Shown here piece after piece: positions 45,909-56,000 of a stretch of DNA of 64,000 bases. The DNA is taken from contig JAPYUT010000015.1 of assembly GCA_029940475.1 (NCBI GenBank), forward strand, positions 1-64,000. Reading direction: 5' to 3'. The notes below the pieces were generated by a model. The model made no database searches. It saw nothing but the letters and a program-made list of their open reading frames with translations, and had not been told where the DNA came from. Source of the DNA: Verrucomicrobiales bacterium (lineage in GTDB: Bacteria > Verrucomicrobiota > Verrucomicrobiia > Verrucomicrobiales > DEV007). The position numbers and the translations under genes were made by a program. Position 1 is the first letter of the stretch, and each line of letters starts with the position of its first letter.

Positions 45909-46144
45909 CGTTCCCCCTTCATGCGGTCAAACATCAGCTTGGCCTTCTTATTTTCATGACGCTGCCACTGCGCACGTTTTTGCCCCCATTTCTTTGAGCG
46001 CTCCTCAGCACGGACCTTGGAGAAAAAACCGGTCCGTTCCTCCGGGATTCCAAACTGCGGAGTCGAGGATTTACAGCCGGTAAGGATAAATCCGAGCGCA
46101 ACAAGAACCGGGAAAATATGTAATTTACTCACACTGTGACTCAT
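45905..46144 (-). CDS. Small lipoprotein
   Basis: 79 residues. A lipoprotein signal peptide ends in the lipobox FILTGC (Cys at about 24), so the protein is likely anchored to a membrane. The rest is basic (Lys/Arg-rich), with a short Gly-Phe segment and a helical C-terminal stretch. No family recognised. It overlaps the ROK-kinase stop on the opposite strand by four bases and is followed downstream by nothing else on its strand. Confidence 0.65.
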   Translation of the reverse strand: MSHSVSKLHIFPVLVALGFILTGCKSSTPQFGIPEERTGFFSKVRAEERSKKWGQKRAQWQRHENKKAKLMFDRMKGER

Positions 46145-46207
46145 AATCAGAAACCGGGACTCTGTCAGGCTTTTTCAGATGAACAGCGGGGCATGCTCAA
46201 CTGCAGG

Positions 46208-47527
46208 CTAAATCTCCCAGCCCTTGCGGTAATCACGCTTGATGAGTGGGGCTGCCTCGGGAGCGTTCGTGGCCTTCAGGTTCGGTCCATCCCAGTCGAT
46301 CTGCTTGCCGAGGCGAATCGCAAGGTTGCCAAGCAGGACGGTCTCGGTAAAAAGCCCTGAGTAATCAAACCCGGAGAGTGGCGCGGAACCAGTACCGCGA
46401 ATCGCATCAATCCACTCCTGGTCCTCGTTCTTCACGCGCGGGATCGTCTGCTCCGGGGCGCTCTTCCCGGCAAGGGCTTCCGGGGTGGTTTTCCACTTCG
46501 TGCTGTTGCGGTTAAAGAGGAACTTGCCTTTATCGCCAATGACGATCATGTCAAATTTCTTGGCGTTTTTCGAGTCCACTATAGTGCCCTCGAAAACCGA
46601 TTCCTCAGGCATGAATCCGCCGTCATACCATAGAAATGGCATCTTGTGGTTGTACTTCCCGGCCGGGAAAGTATAGGTAATGATCGACCTGTTTGGCCCG
46701 GACTCGGTAGTGTTGCCCTCCTGCTTGGCTTCAACGCCAACCGGATGTTTCAGCTCCAGTGCCCAGAACGGCATGTCCATGATATGACATCCCATGTCCC
46801 CGAGTGCACCGGTGCCGAAATCCCACCAGCCGCGCCATTTAAACGGGGCATACCCCGAGTTATAGTCACGCATGGGCGCAGGACCGATCCACTGCTCCCA
46901 ATCCATGCCCTTGGGTATATCCTGCTTTGGCAGGGGCTTGGTGACCCCTTGTGGCCAGATCGGGCGGTTGGTCCAGGTGTGCACCTCCTTTACCTTGCCG
47001 ACAATCCCGGCACGGATGAGCTCAACTGCACGGCGAATGGGCTCGCCGGCATGCGCCTGGTTGCCCATCTGGGTAATCACCTTGTGCTTGGCGGCTTCCC
47101 TGGCCAGCGTCCTCGCCTCCCAGATCGAGTGTGTCAGCGGCTTCTGCACGTAAACGTGCTTGCCTCTGCGGATAGCGTGCAGCGCAGCGTGAAAGTGCAT
47201 GTGGTCAGGAGTCGACACGGTGACTGCGTCAATCGTGTCGCCCATCTTCTCGAGCATCTTGCGAAAATCCTTGAAGCGTTTCGCCTTGGGAAATTTTTTG
47301 AAGGTTCCGGCAGCACGGCCGTCATCGACATCACAGAGGGCAACAATGTCAGCGCCGGCTCCACTGGCGCCGGCGATGTCGCTGGCACCCTTGCCGCCGG
47401 AACCGATCCCGGCAACGGCAACCCTCTCATTGGCACCGAACACACGGCTGGGTACAAACTGGAATGCAAACGTGCCGGCGGCACTGGCTTTAATAAACTT
47501 ACGACGGGTCAGGGATTTGCAGGACAT
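46208..47527 (-). CDS. Tat-exported Gfo/Idh/MocA-family oxidoreductase
   Basis: 439 residues with a twin-arginine leader (LTRRKFIKASAAG at about 6-18). Rossmann NAD(P)-binding motif VAVAGIGSGGKGASD (about 36-50), VSTPDHMHF, the EKP-like QKPLTHS catalytic stretch, and GTGALGDMGCHIMDMPF are family hallmarks. Such exported relatives are numerous in Planctomycetota and Verrucomicrobiota and may act in sugar oxidation or racemisation in the periplasm; substrate unknown. Divergent from the 47729 giant gene, with a 20-bp dyad between them. Confidence 0.9.
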   Translation of the reverse strand: MSCKSLTRRKFIKASAAGTFAFQFVPSRVFGANERVAVAGIGSGGKGASDIAGASGAGADIVALCDVDDGRAAGTFKKFPKAKRFKDFRKMLEKMGDTIDAVTVSTPDHMHFHAALHAIRRGKHVYVQKPLTHSIWEARTLAREAAKHKVITQMGNQAHAGEPIRRAVELIRAGIVGKVKEVHTWTNRPIWPQGVTKPLPKQDIPKGMDWEQWIGPAPMRDYNSGYAPFKWRGWWDFGTGALGDMGCHIMDMPFWALELKHPVGVEAKQEGNTTESGPNRSIITYTFPAGKYNHKMPFLWYDGGFMPEESVFEGTIVDSKNAKKFDMIVIGDKGKFLFNRNSTKWKTTPEALAGKSAPEQTIPRVKNEDQEWIDAIRGTGSAPLSGFDYSGLFTETVLLGNLAIRLGKQIDWDGPNLKATNAPEAAPLIKRDYRKGWEI

Positions 47528-47644
47528 TGGATCTGGTTAAAAAAATGCTTTTTAACGATGGTGGATTGCAGCAGGAATTCAATCACCAATAACACATAAG
47601 CTGAAAGATTTATTAGACATGCAGGGATGCCGGTAAAAGCAATG

Positions 47645-47664
47645 CCAGTATCAAGAGATACTGG
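47645..47664. promoter_or_regulatory. Perfect inverted repeat between divergent genes
   Basis: CCAGTATC (47645-47652), AAGA, GATACTGG (47657-47664), 8-bp arms with a four-base spacer. It sits about 120 bp upstream of the oxidoreductase start and about 65 bp upstream of the giant CotH gene start. An operator or transcript hairpin; A rather than T follows on the plus strand. Confidence 0.55.
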
Positions 47665-47728
47665 AAAAATGGTGAACTTAGACTAATCTTTGTGCACCTC
47701 ACTTCCTTTTAATGCCCTCACCCTCCTG

Positions 47729-50700
47729 ATGCCCTTCAACTGGCAACAATCCCTCACCACTACGTGCTCGGCTGTTCTGCTCTGCCTGCCCGAGGCATCC
47801 GCGAGCCTGCGCATCTCGGAATTCATGGCATCCAATGACGGGGCATTAACCGATGAGGACGGGGATTCCTCAGACTGGATTGAGATTGAGAACACCGGGA
47901 TTAACGCCACGTCCGCGGGTGGCTGGTTCCTGACTGACTCCCCGGAAAACCTCAACCGCTGGCAATTGCCGCCGGTTGAAATCCCCGCAGGCGGCTACCT
48001 TGTTGTCTTTGCCTCGGGCAAGGACCGGGCAGTCGCGACCAGCGAGCTGCACACCGACTTCCAGCTTGAAGCCAAGGGCGAATACCTGGCCCTGGTGCGC
48101 CCCGATGGGTTCAGCGTTGCCAGTGAAATCACCTACCCCGAACAGCACGCCGATGTCTCCTTCGGCACGGACAGGCAAACCACGGATTTCCCCTTCATCA
48201 CCCCGCACTCGCCCGCGCGTTTTCTTGTCCCGGCCAACGGTGCACTCGGCCGGGGATGGACAGCCCCCGGGTTTAATGATTCCGGCTGGCTTTCCCTTAA
48301 AGCCGGAATCGGCTACCAGATCGACACCGGGGGCGGCGGTGCCGGGCAGCCGCGGGCCTACTGGGATTTTAACGGCGATGCCCGGGACCGCTCCGGTAAC
48401 GGGATTGACGGGACACTCCTGGGACCCGGCTTCTCGGGCACCGTGCCACCCGGGGGAGGCTCCGCCTCAGTGGTCTTTGACGGCGGCGGCGACTATGTCA
48501 GCGCCCCTCTGGACGTCTCTGAAGAATCCTACACCTGCTCACTGTGGTTTCGCACGACAAATGCCAACGCCGGCTTGTTCTGTGTCGTCGACAGCAACCT
48601 TGGCAGCGGCGGACACGACCGGCACCTCTACTTAAGCGGCGGCAACATCGCCTCCCGGGTCTGGAACAATGAGACCATCCGCTCCTCGGATCTCTCCCTT
48701 GCCGACGGGCAGTGGCACCACCTGGCGCATGTCTACGGCGGGTTGACCGGCGGCCAGCGAATCTACATTGACGGCACCTTTGCCGTTGGCGGCGGCAAGG
48801 CACAGTCAGACTTCAACTGGCAAAGGCACGTCAACATCGGCTTCTCCAACGACGCGCAGCAGCAGTATCTCACCGGCAACATTGATGAAGTGGCACTCTG
48901 GAGCGAGGCCCTTGATGTCGCGCAGGTCGGCGCACTGGCAAACGGCATCTCCCCGATGGCCCTCGGCGGCTTTGATCCGGTGATCATCAGTGACGTGGAA
49001 AACCGGATGCGCAACATTAACGCCACCGCCTACCTGCGTGCCGCCTTCAACGCAGCTGAGCTCGATCAACTCGAAAAGCTCGAGCTGCGCATGCGCTACG
49101 ACGACGGCTTCATCGCTTACTTAAACGGCAGCGAGATCGCACGCCGTGAGGCGCCGGCAAACCCGCTCTGGAACAGCCAGGCGAGGACCAACCGCGCAAA
49201 CACTGATGTCCTCACCCCCGAGGTAATCAACATCAGCGCCCACCTGGGACTGCTCAACCCGGGTAGTAACACCTTGGCCGTGCACGCGCTCAACAACGGT
49301 GCCACCAGCAGCAACTTCCTGCTCCTTCCCGAGCTGGTCGGCGTGCGCATTGACGAGGAGGCGCAGCGTTATTTCATCTCCCCGACACCCGGCACGGCAA
49401 ACAGCGGGGGCGTGGTTGACTTTGTCGCCGATACCAAGTTCTCCCACGACCGCGGCTTCTATGACAACATGTTTGAGGTCACCGTCACCAGCACCACCCC
49501 CGGAGCATTTTTAGTCTACACCCTTGACGGCTCCAAACCCTCACCCGGAAACGGCATCACCGTTGCCGCAGCGGATGACACATCACCTCCCTCGGTAAAC
49601 ATACCCATCAGCTCGACATCAACCCTGCGCGCCGCCGCCTTCCGCTCCGGCTGGCAGCCAACCAATGTTGATACCCACAGCTACATCTTCATCGACGCCG
49701 TTGCCCGGCAACCCGCATGGCCATCGGATTTTCCAGGCGGTTGGTCCAATTCCGGGGCCGACTACGGCGTCGATAGTGACGTGGTCAACTCAACCCTGCC
49801 CGGCTACAGCTTTCGTGAGGCCCTGCTGTCCATACCCACCATGAGCATTACCAGCGCTCCCGGCGACATCTTTGGTGCCCAGCGCGGCATCTACTACCAC
49901 TCCACCGGGCGCGGGCGCCCCTGGGAGCGCGAGATTTCCCTCGAGATGTTCCACCCGGACGGCAGCACGGCTTTCCAGGAGGACTGCGGCGCACGCATGC
50001 ACGGCAACTCCAGCCGCAGCCACGGCTTCACCCTCAAGCACCCCTTCCGCATCCTCTTCCGCAATGAATACGGCGCCGGAAAACTGCGCCACAAGCTCTT
50101 TACCGACTCCAGCGTTGAGCGTTTCGACCAGATCCTGCTGCGCGGCGCCTCGACAGATTCCTGGCCGGTGGCCGACGGCGGGTCGCGCTGGCTCAACGAG
50201 CGCGGCACCTACATCCGCGACCAGTGGGTACGCAACGCGCAGATCGCCCTCGGCCAGCCATCAAGTCACGGCACCTACGTGCACCTGTTCGTCAACGGGC
50301 TCTACTGGGGCCTCTACAACCCCTCGGAACGGCCAACTTCATCCTTCACCGCGGAGCACATCGGCGGCGAGAAGGAGGATTGGGACATCTTCAAGGACTT
50401 CGCTGAGCTGCGCGAGGGAAACAGGACCGCCTGGGATCAGATGTTTGCCCAGGCCAACGCCGGATTGAGCAGCAATACTGCCTACCAGCGAATCCAGGGC
50501 AACAACCCTGACGGCACGCGCAACATGAGTTACCCAGTATTGGTCGATGTGGACAACCTGATTGACTACATGCTCGTGCATATCTACATCGGCGGCGAGG
50601 ACTGGCACCAGCACAACTGGTGGGCGGGTCGCCGCAGGGGTGCGGAGAGCACCGGCTTCAAGTGGTTCGCCTGGGACCAGGAAATCTCCAACGAGTCACT

Positions 50701-52807
50701 CACGCGCACGGTCTCACTGGCCGGGACGCGATTCGAGGACCCCTACTACGGGCGCCAGGGACCCGCCCACATTTACGGCAAGCTGCTCGACAACCAGGCA
50801 TTCCGCTGGCGCTTCCAGGACCGGGTGCACGAGCTGCTCTTCAACGACGGTCCGCTCACCGCTGAGAATGCCGCGAATATCTGGCTTGCACTGCAAAATG
50901 AAATCGACCAGGCAATCGTCGGCGAGAGTGCCCGCTGGGGCGACACCCGCGACGCCGTGCCACACAAGCGTGAGACCTCCTGGCTGCGGGAAATGGACTG
51001 GATGCAGAATATCTACTGGGAAGCCAACCACGCCCGCGTGCTGCGCGAGCGTTTCCAGCGCGTCGGGATCTACCCGAACATCGCCGCACCCACCTTCAGC
51101 CGTATTGGCGGCGTGGTGCCAAGCGCTGCCCAGCTGTTCTTCGACGCCGGTGAGTTCAATGTCTACTACACCACCGACGGCTCCGACCCGCGCGGGCCGG
51201 GCGGCGGCCACTCGCCATCGGCGAAAGCTTACAACGGCGGCTCACAGGATGCTGTCCTGCTGCCGAAGAACTCAATCTGGAAATACCTTGATGACGGCTC
51301 CGATCTGGGCAGCGCCTGGAGGGCGCCCGGATTTGATGACAGTAATTGGGCAAGTGGCGCCGGGCAGTTCGGCTACAACGAGGGCGACGAGGCCACGGTG
51401 GTCAGTTACGGTGGCGTCAGTTCCGACAAGCACATCACCACCTACTTCCGCACCACCCTCGAGATAGCCGGCGCCGGCGCGGTTTCCGACCTCTCGCTGG
51501 GTGTGCTGCGCGATGACGGTGCCACCCTCTACCTCAACGGCACAGAAATCGCCCGCAGCAACATGCCCGGTGGCGTGATCAGCCATGACACCACCGCGCT
51601 CTCCAACGTCCTCGGTGCCAACGAGGATAAATACCATGTCTTTGAAATCGACCCGGCACTGCTCGTCGACGGCACCAACGTGCTCGCCGTCGAGGTCCAC
51701 CAGGTTCATTCCCAGAGCAGCGACCTGAGCTTTGACGCCACCCTCAATGCCACCGTGCAAACCTCGGTGGAACCGGTGGAAATCACCACCTCCGGGACTA
51801 TTAATGCGCGCGCCTTCAGTGGTAGCGAGTGGTCGGGGATGAATTCCGGGCACTTCATTGTCGGGGCACTCCTGGCATCGCAGGCAAACCTTGTCATCAG
51901 CGAGATCCACTACCGCCCTGCTGCCCCGAGCACCGGGGAGGCGGCTGCCGGCTTCAGCTCGGCAGGGGATTTCGAGTTCATTGAGCTGGCCAACATCAGC
52001 CCAAGCCCGGTCGACCTTGCCGGGGCACGCTTTGAAAACGGCATTGACTTTGATTTCTCCGCTGAGGCTGACTTCACCGAGGTTGCCCCCGGCGGACATG
52101 TCCTGCTGGTCGCCAACCGCGCCGCCTTCGAGCAACGCTATGGTAACGGCCTGCCGGTCATCGGCCGGTTCGGCAATGCCACCTCGCTTGCCAACGACGG
52201 TGAGCGGCTGCGGCTGGTGTCCGCAGGCAACGAGACCATTCGTGACTTTGCATACGATGACAAGGCTCCCTGGCCCGCCGCCGCTGACGGCGGCGGCTTT
52301 TCACTCACCCTGCTCAACCCGGCGGCAAATCCCGACCACTCGCTGCCCGAAAGCTGGCGCGCCGGCCTTGATCCCGGCGGCAGCCCCGGGAAAACCAATG
52401 GCGGTATCGGCTTCGCTGCCTGGCAACAGGCATGGTTTGATCCCTCAAGCGGTGATTTCCCCCTGAGCTCCGCAGCCACCGCCGACCCGGACGGCGACGG
52501 GACACCAAACGCCATGGAGTTCCTGCTCGGCAACTCCCCGCTCAGCCCCGGACCCCAGGGCATTGATGTGGGTAGCGTTGGCGACGGGGATAATTTGCGC
52601 CTGACAGTCTCCTTTACCCGCCGGGCAGCGCTTGCAGGCACTGCGTGGCAGATTGAGCGGTGCACTGTTCCCGGCAGCTGGTCACCGGTGCAAACCTCGC
52701 TCATCCAGTCTGTTGCACAGGGTGGCCTCATCCGCGAGACACATCGCCTGATGGCACCGATGGATGCCACGCCGTGGCAAATGGTGAGGCTCCGTGTCAG
52801 CCTGTAA
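47729..52807 (+). CDS. Giant secreted lamin-tail/LamG/CotH protein
   Basis: About 1692 residues from the ATG at 47729, which precedes a signal peptide; an upstream TTG at 47690 is less likely. Domains: lamin-tail (about 25-147), LamG (about 204-410), jelly-roll (about 414-544), chitobiase-C-like (about 568-657), CotH (about 705-990) with FAWDQEISNE near 980 in the metal-motif position, a second chitobiase-C-like segment, a second jelly-roll (about 1178-1347), second lamin-tail (about 1388-1517) and a C-terminal beta domain with a DPDGDGTPNAMEF calcium-type loop. Its 3' end and downstream region are duplicated at 58179-58815 as a decayed copy. Extracellular; function inferred only as surface binding or modification. 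Confidence 0.88.
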   Translation: MPFNWQQSLTTTCSAVLLCLPEASASLRISEFMASNDGALTDEDGDSSDWIEIENTGINATSAGGWFLTDSPENLNRWQLPPVEIPAGGYLVVFASGKDRAVATSELHTDFQLEAKGEYLALVRPDGFSVASEITYPEQHADVSFGTDRQTTDFPFITPHSPARFLVPANGALGRGWTAPGFNDSGWLSLKAGIGYQIDTGGGGAGQPRAYWDFNGDARDRSGNGIDGTLLGPGFSGTVPPGGGSASVVFDGGGDYVSAPLDVSEESYTCSLWFRTTNANAGLFCVVDSNLGSGGHDRHLYLSGGNIASRVWNNETIRSSDLSLADGQWHHLAHVYGGLTGGQRIYIDGTFAVGGGKAQSDFNWQRHVNIGFSNDAQQQYLTGNIDEVALWSEALDVAQVGALANGISPMALGGFDPVIISDVENRMRNINATAYLRAAFNAAELDQLEKLELRMRYDDGFIAYLNGSEIARREAPANPLWNSQARTNRANTDVLTPEVINISAHLGLLNPGSNTLAVHALNNGATSSNFLLLPELVGVRIDEEAQRYFISPTPGTANSGGVVDFVADTKFSHDRGFYDNMFEVTVTSTTPGAFLVYTLDGSKPSPGNGITVAAADDTSPPSVNIPISSTSTLRAAAFRSGWQPTNVDTHSYIFIDAVARQPAWPSDFPGGWSNSGADYGVDSDVVNSTLPGYSFREALLSIPTMSITSAPGDIFGAQRGIYYHSTGRGRPWEREISLEMFHPDGSTAFQEDCGARMHGNSSRSHGFTLKHPFRILFRNEYGAGKLRHKLFTDSSVERFDQILLRGASTDSWPVADGGSRWLNERGTYIRDQWVRNAQIALGQPSSHGTYVHLFVNGLYWGLYNPSERPTSSFTAEHIGGEKEDWDIFKDFAELREGNRTAWDQMFAQANAGLSSNTAYQRIQGNNPDGTRNMSYPVLVDVDNLIDYMLVHIYIGGEDWHQHNWWAGRRRGAESTGFKWFAWDQEISNESLTRTVSLAGTRFEDPYYGRQGPAHIYGKLLDNQAFRWRFQDRVHELLFNDGPLTAENAANIWLALQNEIDQAIVGESARWGDTRDAVPHKRETSWLREMDWMQNIYWEANHARVLRERFQRVGIYPNIAAPTFSRIGGVVPSAAQLFFDAGEFNVYYTTDGSDPRGPGGGHSPSAKAYNGGSQDAVLLPKNSIWKYLDDGSDLGSAWRAPGFDDSNWASGAGQFGYNEGDEATVVSYGGVSSDKHITTYFRTTLEIAGAGAVSDLSLGVLRDDGATLYLNGTEIARSNMPGGVISHDTTALSNVLGANEDKYHVFEIDPALLVDGTNVLAVEVHQVHSQSSDLSFDATLNATVQTSVEPVEITTSGTINARAFSGSEWSGMNSGHFIVGALLASQANLVISEIHYRPAAPSTGEAAAGFSSAGDFEFIELANISPSPVDLAGARFENGIDFDFSAEADFTEVAPGGHVLLVANRAAFEQRYGNGLPVIGRFGNATSLANDGERLRLVSAGNETIRDFAYDDKAPWPAAADGGGFSLTLLNPAANPDHSLPESWRAGLDPGGSPGKTNGGIGFAAWQQAWFDPSSGDFPLSSAATADPDGDGTPNAMEFLLGNSPLSPGPQGIDVGSVGDGDNLRLTVSFTRRAALAGTAWQIERCTVPGSWSPVQTSLIQSVAQGGLIRETHRLMAPMDATPWQMVRLRVSL

Positions 52808-52831
52808 CTAACTGAAATTTAATTACTAACA

Positions 52832-52853
52832 TTTTTTTTGGGGGGGGGGGGGG
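52832..52853. repeat. T8-G14 homopolymer tract
   Basis: Eight T (52832-52839) directly followed by fourteen G (52840-52853), about 25 bp downstream of the giant gene's stop and about 190 bp upstream of the next giant gene. The homologous tract at 58657-58673 is T8-G9. Long G-runs are prone to slipped-strand length change, so this could tune expression of the downstream gene. Assembly or sequencing error in homopolymers is an alternative. Confidence 0.6.
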
Positions 52854-52946
52854 AGTTTAGGGTCGACTCACGCGGCGTATTGCCCAATAATCGTTGCTAA
52901 TAAAAGAAATGGGGGATTTTGGGTAATTAAAATAACGGGGCGCATT

Positions 52947-52972
52947 CCACGCTGAGCTTTTTTCTCACGTGG
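52947..52972. other. Conserved hairpin upstream of the first LamG/TSP3 giant gene
   Basis: CCACG and TGAG pair with CTCA and CGTGG around a T-rich loop. The homologous place at 58771-58798 keeps a hairpin although bases differ (CCACGT/ACGTGG), so the structure rather than the sequence is preserved. It lies about 70 bp before the ATG at 53042, inside the expected 5' UTR. Confidence 0.5.
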
Positions 52973-53041
52973 ATCTCAACCGCCTATTTTGTACTCATCA
53001 AACCTTACTTAATCAGTCCTGCAAAACCCTACGACAAAAAC

Positions 53042-56000
53042 ATGACCATCAAATCCACATTCCTAAGTATCTTGTTTACCATTCTGGCGATATTTACATT
53101 TGCTCCTACTCAAGTAGTGAACGCCGCATTTCCGGAACCCCTTCTCTTCTGGGATTTTGATGACATCTCCGACGCCGGAGTAGCCGTTGATGTAAGTCCA
53201 CATGGACAAAACGGTAGCATTATCGATGGCGCTGCATTCTCTGCCGATGGCGGGGGTCACTCAGGAGCAGCCGGCGACTATTCCATCAACCTTGGTGGCC
53301 ACAATGGCAGACAAACCGTCAAGTTGGTGACCAATCACTTCAACACCGCAACAGCCAATGACACGATTACCTTCTCCTTCTGGCAGAAGAGCACCGTAAA
53401 CCAAAGCACCTCGAGCTTCATGCTCTATTCCCCAAGCAATAACCGGGCAATGCATGGACACGTTCCCTGGGGTAATGGTCACATCTACTTTGACGGTCCC
53501 AACTGCTGTGGCGGTGACAGGCGGATTAATGGACCCGGGGGTATCGTCGCCAATGAATGGACCCACTTCGTGTTCCAGAAATTCGGACCAAATAAAGAGG
53601 TGTGGGTCAATGGCGTAAAGATGACCTGGAGCAGAGGTGGACAGGCTGCCCTGCCAAGTGATACCACGGAATTCACTGTCGGCAGTGAGCGGGGTGGAAA
53701 CAGTGTCAACGGTTTCATTGATGAATTTGTCGTGTTCGGCGAAACCCTGACCGCGGCGCAGATCGCCGAACTTGCAGCCGGTGCAAACCCCGTGCCTCTC
53801 GAAGACAATGATGAGGATGGCTTGTCCGATGCCTGGGAGATCGCAAACTTTAATAACCTGGACCAGGACGCCAGTGGCGACCCCGACAATGACGGGGTAA
53901 ACAACGGGGATGAATTCGCCATCAGGACTGACCCGAACGACGATGACACCGATGATGACGGGCTTACCGATGGCGCCGAGATCGCCGGCGGCACCAACCC
54001 GAAGAACTCCGACAGTGATGCTGACGGGCTTAACGACGGCGCCGAGATCGCCGCCGGCACAGATCCGCTCAAATTCGACAGTGATGGGGACAGTTTCTCA
54101 GACGGCACCGAGGTCACCGCGGGTACCGACCCGGTCGATGAAAATTCAACCCCAGGACTCATATCCATTGATTTGAGTTTCCCTCCCTTGTTGGGTGGAC
54201 CCGGTGGCACCCTATACGCACCAAACCTGGCTGAGCCGGGTCTGACCATGCAGCAGAATCACTACGCCGATGGAGTTGTCGCCAACAACCAAGCTGAGCG
54301 GAACTACAACCGGGTTGCCCTCACCGCAACTGACTGGCCGCCTATAAGGAGCGCTCAACAAACCCAGCCTTACTTCGACCACGGCGGCGGTGGCTTCAAT
54401 ACTCCATCAGGAGGTAATCGCGCATATATCGATGGCGGCGGAGACGACTTCTCTATCCGTATTAATGGCTATGTGCTCTTTAAAAATACCGGGCAATACA
54501 CAATCTACCTCCGGGCAGATGATACAAACTACTTCATTATTGACACTCCGGAGGGACGTAAGTCAGCCAATCATAACTGGATTGGCGGCGTGGATAAAAC
54601 CCTCATTTTCAATGTCTCCTCTCCCGGCTATTATCCCTTTGATAACGTGATGTGTGAAGACGGTGGCGGCGACTGGGGAGATGTCAGTATCACCGGCCCC
54701 GGTATCACCCAGCGCGCCGCTCTCGGCGACGTGGCCGCCGGAAGCCCGGCAATCTACACGATCCTGGGCACAGACAGTGATGAGGACGGGCTGCCGGATT
54801 GGTATGAAATAGACAACTTCGACGATATCACGACCACTGATGGAAGTGGTGACGCGGACAATGACGGATCAACCGATGCACAAGAGTATGCAGCCGGCAC
54901 TGGCCCGAATGACACCGACAGTGATGATGACGGGCTCAATGATGGCGACGAAGCCGTTGCCGGCAGCGACCCGCTTAATCCCGATAGTGATGGTGACGGG
55001 TTATCCGACGGTGTCGAAACAAACACAGGCACCTTTGTCGACGCTAATGACACGGGCACCGACCCGACTCTTGCAGACAGTGACGGGGACTACTTTCAGG
55101 ACAAGCTCGAGATTGATAACGGATCCGACCCGACCGATGACGATTCCCGGTTATTCGCACTCGGCAATCTTGATGTGCTAAGCGGGCTGCCCAGCGGCAC
55201 TTATCCAATGGGCTTTGGCAGCAGCATCGTTAACGCCTACATCCACAACGACGGGACAGACAGCTGGGTGCTGGTCGGTCGCGGCCGTGAAGGATGGAAC
55301 TGGAGCGCAGATGGCCAGGGCTCAGTCGGCGACGTTATCAGGAACCTTGGCACCCCCGGTGCCTTCGCTCCCGCCACATACAGCACGAACGCCATCAACG
55401 GGTTGCTCGCCGCCTCGGGCGTCACTAACCTGACTGAGATCGAGATTCGCCTCAAGCGCGCCAGCAACCCCCAAGGCTCTGCCTATGAGGAGGCCCGCTG
55501 GCGTCCGAATAATGCAGCTGATACCGCGTGGCGCTGGAACTTTGATACCGCGATGAACGTCCAGTATGAAGTGGTGGAAACCAACGGTGCGCCGGGCGGA
55601 CAGATCGGAGTTTCGGACCGCAACACCCGTGACGGTGAACTCGGCGGAAACGACAGTGACCGTATCTTCACTTGGGCCTGGGGTGGCCATAACAACTCTA
55701 AGGGCTTCAGCATGGGGCAAAATGTTACCACCGGCAGCCAAGCCTCCAACAACTTCCACTGGGATCATCCCAACAACGGGTTCAACCACTCCATCCCCTA
55801 CACCGAGGTCTATGTTCGCATCAAGAACCCTGGCGTGGTTGCCCTTGACGACACCGATGATGACGGCACGATGGATGCCCTTGAGGTGGCTCTTACCGGT
55901 AATCTGGACACCCTTACCGGGGATGTGGATGAGGACGGGCTTAGCGACTCGAATGAGTTTAGCTCCGGTACCAATCCTTATCTGGCTGACACTGACGGTG

